8,376 bases of DNA, from the NCBI GenBank assembly GCA_036475545.1, contig JAZGAE010000084.1, forward strand, positions 1 to 8,376, given 5' to 3'. Positions 1 through 8,193 of this stretch are shown one piece after another. How positions within the stretch are numbered: the stretch's first letter is position 1; each line of letters begins with the position of its first letter. The position numbers and the translations under genes were made by a program. This DNA is from JAZGAE01 sp036475545. GTDB taxonomy: Bacteria > Pseudomonadota > Alphaproteobacteria > DATDPM01. Under the pieces are notes generated by a model. The model was not told the DNA's origin and made no database searches. It saw nothing but the letters and a program-made list of their open reading frames with translations.

Positions 1-762
1 CGATCCGCCCTACTCTCGGGCGTGGGCGTGGCGCTCGTTTTCGTGGCGGGCCAATCCCAGGTGGCGGGCGGCGAAACCGGGCCGCCGGTCGGGCCCGCTT
101 CCTCCACGACGGTGGTCGAGCTGTTCACCTCGCAGGGCTGCTCGTCCTGCCCGCCGGCGGACGCTTTCCTGCGCGAGTTGAGCCGGCGCGACGACGTCAT
201 CGCGCTCTCCTTCCACGTCACCTACTGGGATTACATCGGTTGGCGCGATCCCTTCGCCAGCCACACCAACACCTCGCGCCAGCGCGCCTATGGCCGCGCG
301 CTCCACCAGCGCTACGTCTACACCCCGGAGATGGTGATCGACGGCATCGCCGCGGAGGTGGGATCGAGGCGCGAGCTGGTCAGCCGCATCATCGAGCGCG
401 AGTCGCGGCGCAAACGGCTTCGGGTCCCGGTCACGGCGACCGCCCTCGGCGACGATAGCATCGCCGTCGCCATCCCCGCGGCCGACTACGAAGGGACGGC
501 GGCGGTGTGGCTGATCGAATACGACCGCGAGCACGTCACCCACGTCGAGCGGGGCGAGAACGAGGGGCGGACGTTGACCAACGCCAACGTGGTCCGCGAC
601 ATCCATCGGATCGGCAGCTGGACCGGGGAGGCGCTCCAGGTCTCCGTGCCGTTGAGCCAGCTGACGGACGAGGACCGCGACGGTTGCGTGGTCATCCTTC
701 AATCCGAGGAAGCGGGCCCCATCTTAGGGGCCGCCAAGGTGTCCCTGAGAGAGATGCGCTGA
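1..762 (+). CDS. DUF1223 thioredoxin-like exported protein (5' end missing)
   Basis: The reading frame is open from the first base of the window, so the true start is upstream; 253 residues are visible. The first 20 or so (RSALLSGVGVALVFVAG...) look like the end of a signal-peptide hydrophobic core, so the product is probably periplasmic or lipid-anchored. A GTG at 22 could be a start, but it would leave a signal peptide without a basic n-region, so I do not favour it. The diagnostic block is ELFTSQGCSSCPPAD, with a CxxC-like cysteine pair at visible residues 47 and 50, followed by FHVTYWDYIGWRDPF and a YTPEMVIDG segment. This is the pattern of DUF1223 proteins, which have a thioredoxin-like fold. 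The C-terminal half is beta-rich with no further motif. The biochemical role of the family is not established; a redox or metal-linked role is inference from the cysteine pair. It ends 37 bases from the convergent htpG stop. Confidence 0.85.
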   Translation, partial: RSALLSGVGVALVFVAGQSQVAGGETGPPVGPASSTTVVELFTSQGCSSCPPADAFLRELSRRDDVIALSFHVTYWDYIGWRDPFASHTNTSRQRAYGRALHQRYVYTPEMVIDGIAAEVGSRRELVSRIIERESRRKRLRVPVTATALGDDSIAVAIPAADYEGTAAVWLIEYDREHVTHVERGENEGRTLTNANVVRDIHRIGSWTGEALQVSVPLSQLTDEDRDGCVVILQSEEAGPILGAAKVSLREMR

Positions 763-799
763 CCGGCCGGCCCGGCCCGCGCTCACCCCGGATTATGCT

Positions 800-2731
800 C
801 TAGCGGTTGGAGTCGCCCTCCGGGAGCCCCCGTTCCATCACCCGCGCGAGGCGGCGCGAGAAGGCGCCCGGATCGGGCAGCGGCTCGCCCTCCACGATAC
901 GCGCCTGATCGAGCAACAGGTGGGGCGCATCGGCGAGGGTCTGGCAAGCGGCCGCCTCGCCCTTTGCCGCCGCCGCGGCCGCGAGGCGGCGGATGAGCTC
1001 GTGCGAGGGGTTGATTTCCAGGATCCTCGGCGAGCAGACGGCCACCCGTTGGTGCTGCATCAGCATTCGCTCCAGATGCATGTCCATGTCGCCTTCGTCG
1101 GCGACGAGGCACACGGGGCTTTCGGTGAGGCGTTCGGACACGCGCACGTCCTTGACCGCCCCCTTGAGCGCCTCCTTGAGGAGGGCGATGAGCGCGTCGA
1201 GGCCGGGCGCCGCCGCGGGCGGTTCGGCAGCCCCTTCTTCGGGCTCCTCGTGGGCCCCTTCGCGGGGCTTGATCTTGTCCAGAGTCACGCCCCCCTTGGT
1301 CGCCGAGCGGAAGGGCTTGCCCTGGAAGTCGCCCACCGCCGGGACCCAGAAGTCGTCCACCGGGTCGGTGAGCAGCAGCACCTCCACACCGCGGGCTTTG
1401 AGCCCCTCGATCTGGGGGCTCGCGGCGAGCGAGTCCCTCTCCTCGCCGGTGATGTGGAAGATGGCGTCCTGGCCCTCGGCCATGCGTGCCACATACTCGG
1501 AGAGGCTCACCAACCCCGCCCCCGCGGTGCTGCGGAAACGCGAAAGCTCGAGGAGCTCGTCGCGGCGGGCGGAGTCCTCGTAGATGCCCTCCTTGAGCAC
1601 CGCTCCGAAGCTGTCCCAGAACTTGGCGTAGTCCTCGCCGTCGTTGTCGGCCCTCTTCTTCAGCCCGTCGAGGATGCGCTTGACGAGCCCCGAGCGGATC
1701 TTGCCGACCACCGGGTTGTGCTGGAGCATCTCGCGGCTGATGTTGAGCGGCAGGTCCTCGGAGTCCACGATTCCGCGAACGAAGCGCAGGTACGAAGGCA
1801 TCAGGCCCTCGCAGTCGTCGGTGACGAAGACGCGCCGGACGTAAAGCTTGATGCGGTGCTTGCGGTCGGGGTGGAACAGGTCGATGGGCCTGACCGATGG
1901 GACGAAGAGCAGGCTCGTGTACGCGATCACCCCTTCCACCTTGGTGTGCAGCGTCAGCCACGGATCGTCGAAGGCGTGGCCGACGTGGTGGTAGAACTCC
2001 TTGTACTGGTCCGGGGTGATCTCCGATTTGGGGCGGACCCACAGTGCCGAGGCGGCGTTGAGCGTCTCCTCCCCGCCCTGTTCCTCGCCGTCCTTCCCCG
2101 GCGCGCCCTTGAGCACGATGGGGAGCGGTATGTGATCGGAGTAGGTCTGGACGATGCGGCGGATCCGGCCCGGGTCCAGGAACTCGTCCTCGCCCTTGCG
2201 CAAGTGCAGCGTCACCGCGGTCCCGCGGGCCGCCTGCGGCACCGCGGCGATGGTGAACTCGCCCTTGCCGCACGAGCGCCAGCGCCAACCCCTCTGCTCG
2301 CCCGCCTTGTGGGTCAGCACGTCGACGCGCTCGGCCACCATGAAGGCGGAATAGAAGCCGATGCCGAACTGGCCGATCAACGCCATGTCCGTGCCCTTGT
2401 CACCCGTGAGCTGGTCCATGAAGGCGGCCGTGCCGGAGCGCGCGATGGTGCCCAGGTTCTCGACCAGGTCCTCGCGGTTCATGCCGATCCCGTTGTCGGC
2501 GATGGTGATGGTGCGCGCCGGCGCGTCGATGGAAAGCGTCACCTTGAGGTCGGGGTCTTCCTTGACCAGTTCCGGCTGCGTCAGCGCCGCGTAGCGCAGC
2601 CGGTCGCAGGCGTCCGAGGAATTCGAGATCAGCTCGCGCAGGAAGACCGCCTTGTTGCTGTAAAGCGAGTTGGCGACAATATCGAGGAGCTTGCTGACCT
2701 CGGCCTGGAAACCGAAACTTTCTTCTGCCAT
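800..2731 (-). CDS. htpG: Molecular chaperone HtpG (bacterial Hsp90)
   Basis: Complete 643-residue Hsp90-family chaperone; E. coli HtpG has 624. It is a cytoplasmic, ATP-driven homodimer that remodels late folding intermediates of client proteins. The N-terminal GHKL ATPase domain spans about 1-230: FLRELISNSSDA at 30-41 with the catalytic Glu33, DNGIGM at 79-84, GTIARSGT at 94-101, and the lid segment GQFGIGFYSAF at 120-130. The middle domain, about 231-500, carries NISREMLQ at 330-337, whose Arg333 corresponds to the arginine contacting ATP gamma-phosphate in the family. A Glu/Ala/Pro-rich linker at about 491-510 leads to the C-terminal dimerisation domain with RILEINPSHELIRRL at 569-583. 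The ATG at 2731 was chosen because MAEESFGFQAEV is the usual family N-terminus; an in-frame ATG at 2926 would add 65 atypical residues and sit upstream of the likely promoter. The Shine-Dalgarno sequence is weak (TTGGA just before the ATG). Probably heat-shock regulated (see promoter). Confidence 0.98.
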   Translation of the reverse strand: MAEESFGFQAEVSKLLDIVANSLYSNKAVFLRELISNSSDACDRLRYAALTQPELVKEDPDLKVTLSIDAPARTITIADNGIGMNREDLVENLGTIARSGTAAFMDQLTGDKGTDMALIGQFGIGFYSAFMVAERVDVLTHKAGEQRGWRWRSCGKGEFTIAAVPQAARGTAVTLHLRKGEDEFLDPGRIRRIVQTYSDHIPLPIVLKGAPGKDGEEQGGEETLNAASALWVRPKSEITPDQYKEFYHHVGHAFDDPWLTLHTKVEGVIAYTSLLFVPSVRPIDLFHPDRKHRIKLYVRRVFVTDDCEGLMPSYLRFVRGIVDSEDLPLNISREMLQHNPVVGKIRSGLVKRILDGLKKRADNDGEDYAKFWDSFGAVLKEGIYEDSARRDELLELSRFRSTAGAGLVSLSEYVARMAEGQDAIFHITGEERDSLAASPQIEGLKARGVEVLLLTDPVDDFWVPAVGDFQGKPFRSATKGGVTLDKIKPREGAHEEPEEGAAEPPAAAPGLDALIALLKEALKGAVKDVRVSERLTESPVCLVADEGDMDMHLERMLMQHQRVAVCSPRILEINPSHELIRRLAAAAAAKGEAAACQTLADAPHLLLDQARIVEGEPLPDPGAFSRRLARVMERGLPEGDSNR

Positions 2732-2773
2732 GTCCAACCGGGCCCTACTCGAAAAACGGATGCGCCCTAGAGA

Positions 2774-2829
2774 CAACCGCACGTGATATGTGGAAGTATA
2801 CACGGGCGGTGCAAGCCCCTCTGCGGTTG
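2774..2829. repeat. Perfect 8-bp inverted repeat flanking the htpG promoter
   Basis: CAACCGCA at 2774-2781 and its exact reverse complement TGCGGTTG at 2822-2829 bracket the candidate htpG promoter, with 40 bases between the inner edges. The right-hand copy is also part of a smaller interrupted palindrome, TGCGG-TTG-CCGCA, at 2822-2834. The left copy overlaps the predicted transcription start. The arrangement could be a pair of operator half-sites or a weak long-range RNA or DNA pairing. No known regulator motif was recognised, and chance cannot be excluded for an 8-bp repeat in GC-rich DNA. Confidence 0.35.
2786..2815 (-). promoter_or_regulatory. Candidate RpoH (sigma-32) heat-shock promoter of htpG
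   Basis: Reading the minus strand, a -35 element CTTGCA (2815-2810) lies 16 bases from a -10 element CCACATAT (2793-2786). Against the enterobacterial sigma-32 consensus CTTGAA / CCCCATNT this is 5 of 6 and 6 of 7 defined positions, with a spacer at the upper end of the allowed range. Transcription would begin near 2779, giving a leader of about 48 bases before the htpG ATG. It is one of the few AT-containing patches in the intergenic region. A sigma-70-like TATACT lies inside the spacer but has no matching -35. That htpG is RpoH-controlled in many proteobacteria supports the call; no expression evidence is available here. Confidence 0.55.
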
Positions 2830-2997
2830 CCGCATCGGGGTGCGGGATCGCGGGACGGCGGGCGCAAGGCCCCGTCAGGGTGCCGCGGTGTCGTGGTCCG
2901 GCGCGGGTCACGCCGAGCGGCGCCATGACGTGGGCGCGGCGACGTCGGGCTCGCGGAACGAGGCCTGATCGACGACGGTATGGGAGATCCCGGCCCC

Positions 2998-3570
2998 ATG
3001 CAGGTGCCCCTGCAACTCACCTTTCACGACATCGATTCATCCGAGGCCATCGAGGCCAAAATCCGCGAGCGAGCGACGAAGCTCGAGGAGTTCTACGACC
3101 GCATCACGAGTTGCCGGATCGTCGTCGAAGCGCCTCACCGCCGCAACCACAAGGGGCGGCTCTATGTGGTGCGCATCGACGTCAGCCTTCCCGGGGCCGA
3201 CATCGTGGTCAACCGCGAGCCGCAGTTGAACCACGCCCATGAGGACGTGTATGTCGCCATCCGCGACGCCTTCAACGCGGCGCAACGGCAAATTCAAGAC
3301 TACGTCCGCCGCCGCCGGGGGCAGGTCAAGGCCCACGAGGCCCCGGGCCACGGTCGCGTGATCCGGCTGTTTCCGGCGCAAGGATACGGCTTCATCCGAA
3401 CAGCCGACGGGCGCGAGATCTATTTCCACGGCAACAGCGTCGTGAACGGCGCCTTCGACAAGCTCGAGGTCGGCTCCGAGGTCCGCGTCGTCGAGGCCGA
3501 GGGGGAGGGCGAGAAGGGCCCGCAGGCGAGCACCGTCAAGCTCATCGGCAAGCACCACATCGTCGAGTAG
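2998..3570 (+). CDS. HPF/RaiA-like ribosome-hibernation domain fused to a cold-shock domain
   Basis: A 190-residue two-domain cytoplasmic protein. Residues 1-105 match the sigma-54 modulation/S30AE (HPF, RaiA) family that binds in the 30S decoding cleft and silences or protects ribosomes: MQVPLQLTF start, SSEAIEAKIRERATKLEEFYDRI helix region, and the HEDVYVAIRDAFNAAQRQI helix at 81-99. A basic hinge (YVRRRRGQVKAHE, 102-114) leads to a cold-shock domain at 118-184 with RNP1-like GYGFI at 129-133 and RNP2-like IYFHGN at 141-146, which normally bind single-stranded RNA or DNA. The dimerisation tail of long HPF is absent; the cold-shock domain takes its place. I chose the ATG at 2998 because GGGAG at 2982-2986 precedes it (11-base gap) and MQ(V/I)PLQ(I/L)TF is the usual N-terminus; the ATG at 2980 would add six residues. 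The domain calls are firm. A ribosome-bound role is known for the N-terminal family, while what the cold-shock domain adds is inference. Confidence 0.93.
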   Translation: MQVPLQLTFHDIDSSEAIEAKIRERATKLEEFYDRITSCRIVVEAPHRRNHKGRLYVVRIDVSLPGADIVVNREPQLNHAHEDVYVAIRDAFNAAQRQIQDYVRRRRGQVKAHEAPGHGRVIRLFPAQGYGFIRTADGREIYFHGNSVVNGAFDKLEVGSEVRVVEAEGEGEKGPQASTVKLIGKHHIVE

Positions 3571-3583
3571 GCCCGGCGCCGGC

Positions 3584-3599
3584 CGCGCCCCGGGGCGCG
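3584..3599. terminator. GC-only palindrome between convergent genes, possible bidirectional terminator stem
   Basis: A 16-bp perfect palindrome made of CGCGCCCC and its complement lies 14 bases after the hibernation/cold-shock stop and 18 bases before the stop of the convergent PEBP gene. It is the strongest dyad in this 47-base interval and serves both strands equally. There is no T-tract on either side, and a hairpin would have to sacrifice the central bases as loop, so it is not a classical intrinsic terminator. Position is the main argument. Confidence 0.25.
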
Positions 3600-3617
3600 C
3601 CGACCCCCTGGCGGGAC

Positions 3618-4085
3618 TCAATCGCGGGAATAGGTGCCCATGAGCTTGGCCCGGGCGAGCACGTGGGGCTCGGCGGCCTTCTCCACATCCTCGCACTTGG
3701 CGCCGGCCGGCAACTCCAGGCGCGCCACGTCGAGCGCCAGCAGCTTAAAGAAGTAATGATGGGTCCCGTGGCCCGGCGGCGGGCAGGGACCGCCGTAGCC
3801 GGTGCGGCCGAAGTCGGTCACGGCCTGATGCACCTGACCGACGGCGGCATCCGTCGGATAACCTTCTTCGAGGGATGCGGTATCCGGGGGGATGTCGTAT
3901 GCGGCCCAGTGGTGCCAGGTTCCCCTCGGGGCGTCCGGGTCGTCGCAAAGGAGCACGAGGCTCGCGGTGCCATCGGGCGCGTCCGACCAAGCGAGCGGCG
4001 GCGACAGATCCTCGCCCTCGCAGGTGTAGCGCCGAGGGATCCTCTCGCCATGGGAAAAGCCGGAACTGGACAGCGTCAGGCTCAT
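3618..4085 (-). CDS. YbhB/YbcL family Raf-kinase-inhibitor-like (PEBP) protein
   Basis: A 155-residue protein of the phosphatidylethanolamine-binding protein fold, about the usual length for the cytosolic bacterial form; there is no signal peptide. Visible ligand-pocket motifs are DDPDAP at 48-53, HHW at 58-60, and the loop GYGGPCPPPGHGTHHY at 96-111, preceded by TCEGEDLSPPL at 21-31, which is typical of YbhB/YbcL members. The bacterial function is not settled; anion or phosphorylated-ligand binding is known for the fold, and no kinase-regulating role should be assumed. The ATG at 4085 was chosen because GAGGA (plus-strand 4089-4093) sits three bases upstream and MSLTLSSSGFSHGERIP is a family-like start; the frame stays open further upstream with no family-like sequence. 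It is convergent with the hibernation/cold-shock gene and divergent from pcm. Confidence 0.93.
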   Translation of the reverse strand: MSLTLSSSGFSHGERIPRRYTCEGEDLSPPLAWSDAPDGTASLVLLCDDPDAPRGTWHHWAAYDIPPDTASLEEGYPTDAAVGQVHQAVTDFGRTGYGGPCPPPGHGTHHYFFKLLALDVARLELPAGAKCEDVEKAAEPHVLARAKLMGTYSRD

Positions 4086-4134
4086 CTGTCCTCGCTTCGG
4101 TGTGGACGGCTCCGTGTTCGCGCTCGAGCACGCA

Positions 4135-4143
4135 AGCATAGCA
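4135..4143 (-). promoter_or_regulatory. Possible extended -10 element for the PEBP gene
   Basis: On the minus strand, TGCTATGCT fits an extended -10 pattern (TGn followed by TATGCT, 4 of 6 to TATAAT). The start of transcription would be near 4128, about 42 bases before the ATG. No recognisable -35 lies 15-19 bases upstream, so the call rests on the extended -10 alone in an otherwise GC-rich 202-base divergent gap. Confidence 0.25.
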
Positions 4144-4287
4144 CGAACGGCTGCCAATGGGCGGGCCGCGCGCTCCCGCGGTTGCGGCGTCGGGCGGCGG
4201 CACGGTTGCATGGACCGCGCGAATCGGCTGCAATTGGGGCTGGCATCGCGCCCAGGCGGGGCGGGCCTCGACGAGGGGCGAGTCGGC

Positions 4288-4974
4288 GTGGAAAAAGAGG
4301 ACGAGTTCCAAGAGGAACGGGAGCAGTTGCTTCGTGACATCGAGGCCGAGTACCGGAACACCGCCGCTTGGACCGGCCGGCCCAAGATCGACCCCAGGGT
4401 CCGGGCAGCGATCGCCAAGGTGCCGCGCCACGCCTTCGTGCCCGAAGCCGAGTTGAGCCTCGCCTACGTCAACGCCGCGCTTCCCATCGGCCTTGGCCAG
4501 ACCATCTCCCAGCCCTATATCGTCGCCATCATGACCGACTTCTTGGACCTCGAGCCCCACCACGTGGTGCTGGAGATCGGCACGGGCTCCGGGTATCAGG
4601 CGGCGGTGCTGGCGGAACTCGCGGAGCGGATCTACAGCGTCGAGTGCGTGAGGGAGCTGTCCGAGCGGGCGGGCGAGAAGCTCGCGGCCCTCGGCTGCCG
4701 GAATGTCGAGCTGCGCGTGGGCGACGGCAACGATGGCTGGCCCGAGCACGCGCCCTTCGATGCCATCATCGTCACCGCCGCGACGCCGCACACGCCGCCG
4801 CGCTTGCTCGAGCAGCTCAAGCCCGGCGGGCGCATGGTGCTGCCCGTGGGCGAGCCCTACTTCTCGCAGGATCTGGTGGTCGTGGAAAAGGACCCGGAAG
4901 GAGAGGTCCGCGAGCGGCCGCTGCTGCCGGTCGCCTTCGTGCCGCTGGTGCCGGGCGACGGCGGCCCGCCGTAA
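4288..4974 (+). CDS. pcm: Protein-L-isoaspartate O-methyltransferase
   Basis: A 228-residue cytoplasmic SAM-dependent methyltransferase that methylates L-isoaspartyl residues formed by spontaneous damage of Asp/Asn, starting their repair. From the chosen start, the PCMT hallmarks are in order: PRVRAAIAKVPRHAFVP (36-52), PIGLGQTISQPYIVA with the conserved TISQPY (66-80), SAM motif I VVLEIGTGSGYQAAVLAEL (93-111), acidic YSVEC ending motif II (116-120), VGDGNDGWPEHAPFDAIIVTAA (144-165), and LKPGGRMVLPVG (177-188). I chose the GTG at 4288 because GAGGGG (4273-4278) lies nine bases upstream and the translated start (EKEDEFQEEREQLLRDIEAE) matches the family length. The frame is open back to about 4102, with an ATG at 4210 that has poor ribosome-binding context and would add 26 unconserved residues. 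It is divergent from the PEBP gene and 113 bases upstream of the helicase, so it may or may not share its transcript. Confidence 0.95.
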   Translation: MEKEDEFQEEREQLLRDIEAEYRNTAAWTGRPKIDPRVRAAIAKVPRHAFVPEAELSLAYVNAALPIGLGQTISQPYIVAIMTDFLDLEPHHVVLEIGTGSGYQAAVLAELAERIYSVECVRELSERAGEKLAALGCRNVELRVGDGNDGWPEHAPFDAIIVTAATPHTPPRLLEQLKPGGRMVLPVGEPYFSQDLVVVEKDPEGEVRERPLLPVAFVPLVPGDGGPP

Positions 4975-5060
4975 CCGCGCCTGTCCTCTATTTGCGACGG
5001 CGCGCGGCACGCGCATCGGGGGCAAGGCCGAGGCATCGGCGGAACCCGCGCCTTGCATTG

Positions 5061-5076
5061 GGGGCGGGAAAGCCCC
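5061..5076 (+). other. Small hairpin just upstream of the helicase start
   Basis: GGGGC and GCCCC pair around a GGGAAA loop, ending 11 bases before the helicase ATG. The purine-rich loop (GGGAAA, 5066-5071) is the nearest thing to a Shine-Dalgarno sequence, but it lies 16 bases from the ATG. The fold is short, and a chance origin is quite possible. Confidence 0.3.
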
Positions 5077-5087
5077 ATCCTCCGGGC

Positions 5088-7612
<2,525 letters not shown>

Positions 7613-7616
<4 letters not shown>

Positions 7617-8038
7617 GCCACCGCACCAGCGCCGACGGCGCGGCGGTGGACGAAACGGGGACCGCCGGTCTGCGCGTCGACAAGTGGCTCTGGTACGCGC
7701 GTTTCTTCAGGAGCCGCGTGCGGGCCTCCGAGTTCTGCACCTCCGGCAAGCTGAGGGTGAGCGGCGAGATCGTCCGCAAGGCGCACCGCGTGCTGCGCCC
7801 CGGCGACGTGCTGACCTTCCCTCAGGGCCGCCGCATTCGGGTGGTCCGGGTCAAGGCGCTGGCGGACAGGCGCGGCTCCGCGGCCGTGGCCCACGAGCTC
7901 TACGAGGACCTTTCTCCGGCGTCGCCGCCTGCCGGCGAAGCCCGCCTCGAGGCGCCCGCCGCCCCGCGCGACCGTGGCGAGGGCCGGCCCACCAAGGCGG
8001 CGCGGCGCGCCATCCAGTGGTTCAAGGGCACGGACTAG
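7613..8038 (+). CDS. S4-domain RNA-binding protein, Hsp15-like
   Basis: A 141-residue protein with one S4 domain at about 19-80: LRVDKWLWYARFFRSRVRASEF, the VSGEIVRKAHRVLRPGDVL segment and the RRIRVVRVKAL strand. This is the arrangement of Hsp15 (HslR), which in E. coli binds stalled 50S subunits carrying peptidyl-tRNA. The C-terminal tail is first Ala/Pro-rich, then basic (GRPTKAARRAIQWFKG, 124-139), as in alphaproteobacterial relatives. The GTG start is set by the GTGA overlap with the helicase stop (four shared bases), with GGAA at 7601-7604 as a modest ribosome-binding site eight bases upstream. The frame is open far upstream only as a shadow of the helicase gene. The overlap implies co-transcription and translational coupling with the helicase. 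Ribosome rescue is inferred from the family; binding of structured RNA is firmer. Confidence 0.93.
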
Positions 8039-8133
8039 TCGGCGCCGGAGGGTGCCTCTTGGTGCCCCCGCCGGCGGCCCCGGGAAGCTCCTCCGCCGCC
8101 TGATGGAGGCCCCGTTCCGGCCGCCCAGACGTG

Positions 8134-8155
8134 CCGGAAACCCGTACTTTTCCGG
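8134..8155 (+). other. Intergenic hairpin (7-bp stem) before the TerB-like gene
   Basis: CCGGAAA and TTTCCGG pair perfectly around an 8-base loop in the 155-base gap after the S4 gene. It could be a weak terminator or a leader structure of the following gene, but no T-tract follows (GGGTTG), and it is 38 bases before the next ATG. The remainder of the gap holds GC-rich partial dyads and no convincing promoter. Confidence 0.3.
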
Positions 8156-8193
8156 GGGTTGAAGCGGATGCGTGCCGTATGATAGGGAGGACC

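Larger units (their letters stand above)
2732..2997. other. Divergent intergenic region between htpG and the hibernation/cold-shock gene
   Basis: This 266-base stretch is the longest gene-free segment of the window. The htpG-proximal third holds the candidate RpoH promoter and the 8-bp inverted repeat. The rest (about 2835-2997) is extremely GC-rich, and I could not find a convincing -10/-35 pair pointing toward the plus-strand gene. A loose GTCA...GCCG-AG-CGGC...TGAC fold at 2907-2929 is visible but has asymmetric internal loops. Reading frames through this stretch are short and have no recognisable content. Confidence 0.6.

Noticed and set aside
763..799. Terminator between the DUF1223 gene and htpG
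   Set aside because: CCGGCCGG-type self-complementary bases are present, but there is no clear stem-loop and no T-tract on either strand in this 37-base gap.
920..2770. Long open frame on the plus strand through htpG (over 600 codons)
   Set aside because: It is a GC-rich antisense shadow of an unmistakable HtpG gene; the translation is low-complexity in Arg, Ala, Gly and Val, with no domain.
2796..2801. TATACT-type -10 hexamer on the minus strand upstream of htpG as a sigma-70 promoter
   Set aside because: No -35-like hexamer at 15-19 bases upstream and no TGn extension; the sigma-32-like pair covering the same bases is a better fit.
2732..2829. CIRCE operator or RNA thermometer (ROSE or fourU type) in the htpG leader
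   Set aside because: No TTAGCACTC-N9-GAGTGCTAA dyad is present. The 48-base leader has a run of Us, but I could not draw a stable helix sequestering the weak TTGGA ribosome-binding site.
8051..8066. GGTGCC repeated ten bases apart after the S4 gene
   Set aside because: Only two short copies in GC-rich DNA; too little to call a binding site or repeat array.
8156..8193. TTGAAG with TATGAT upstream of the TerB-like gene as a promoter
   Set aside because: The spacer is only 13 bases, and the start would fall at or inside the clear ribosome-binding site, leaving almost no leader.
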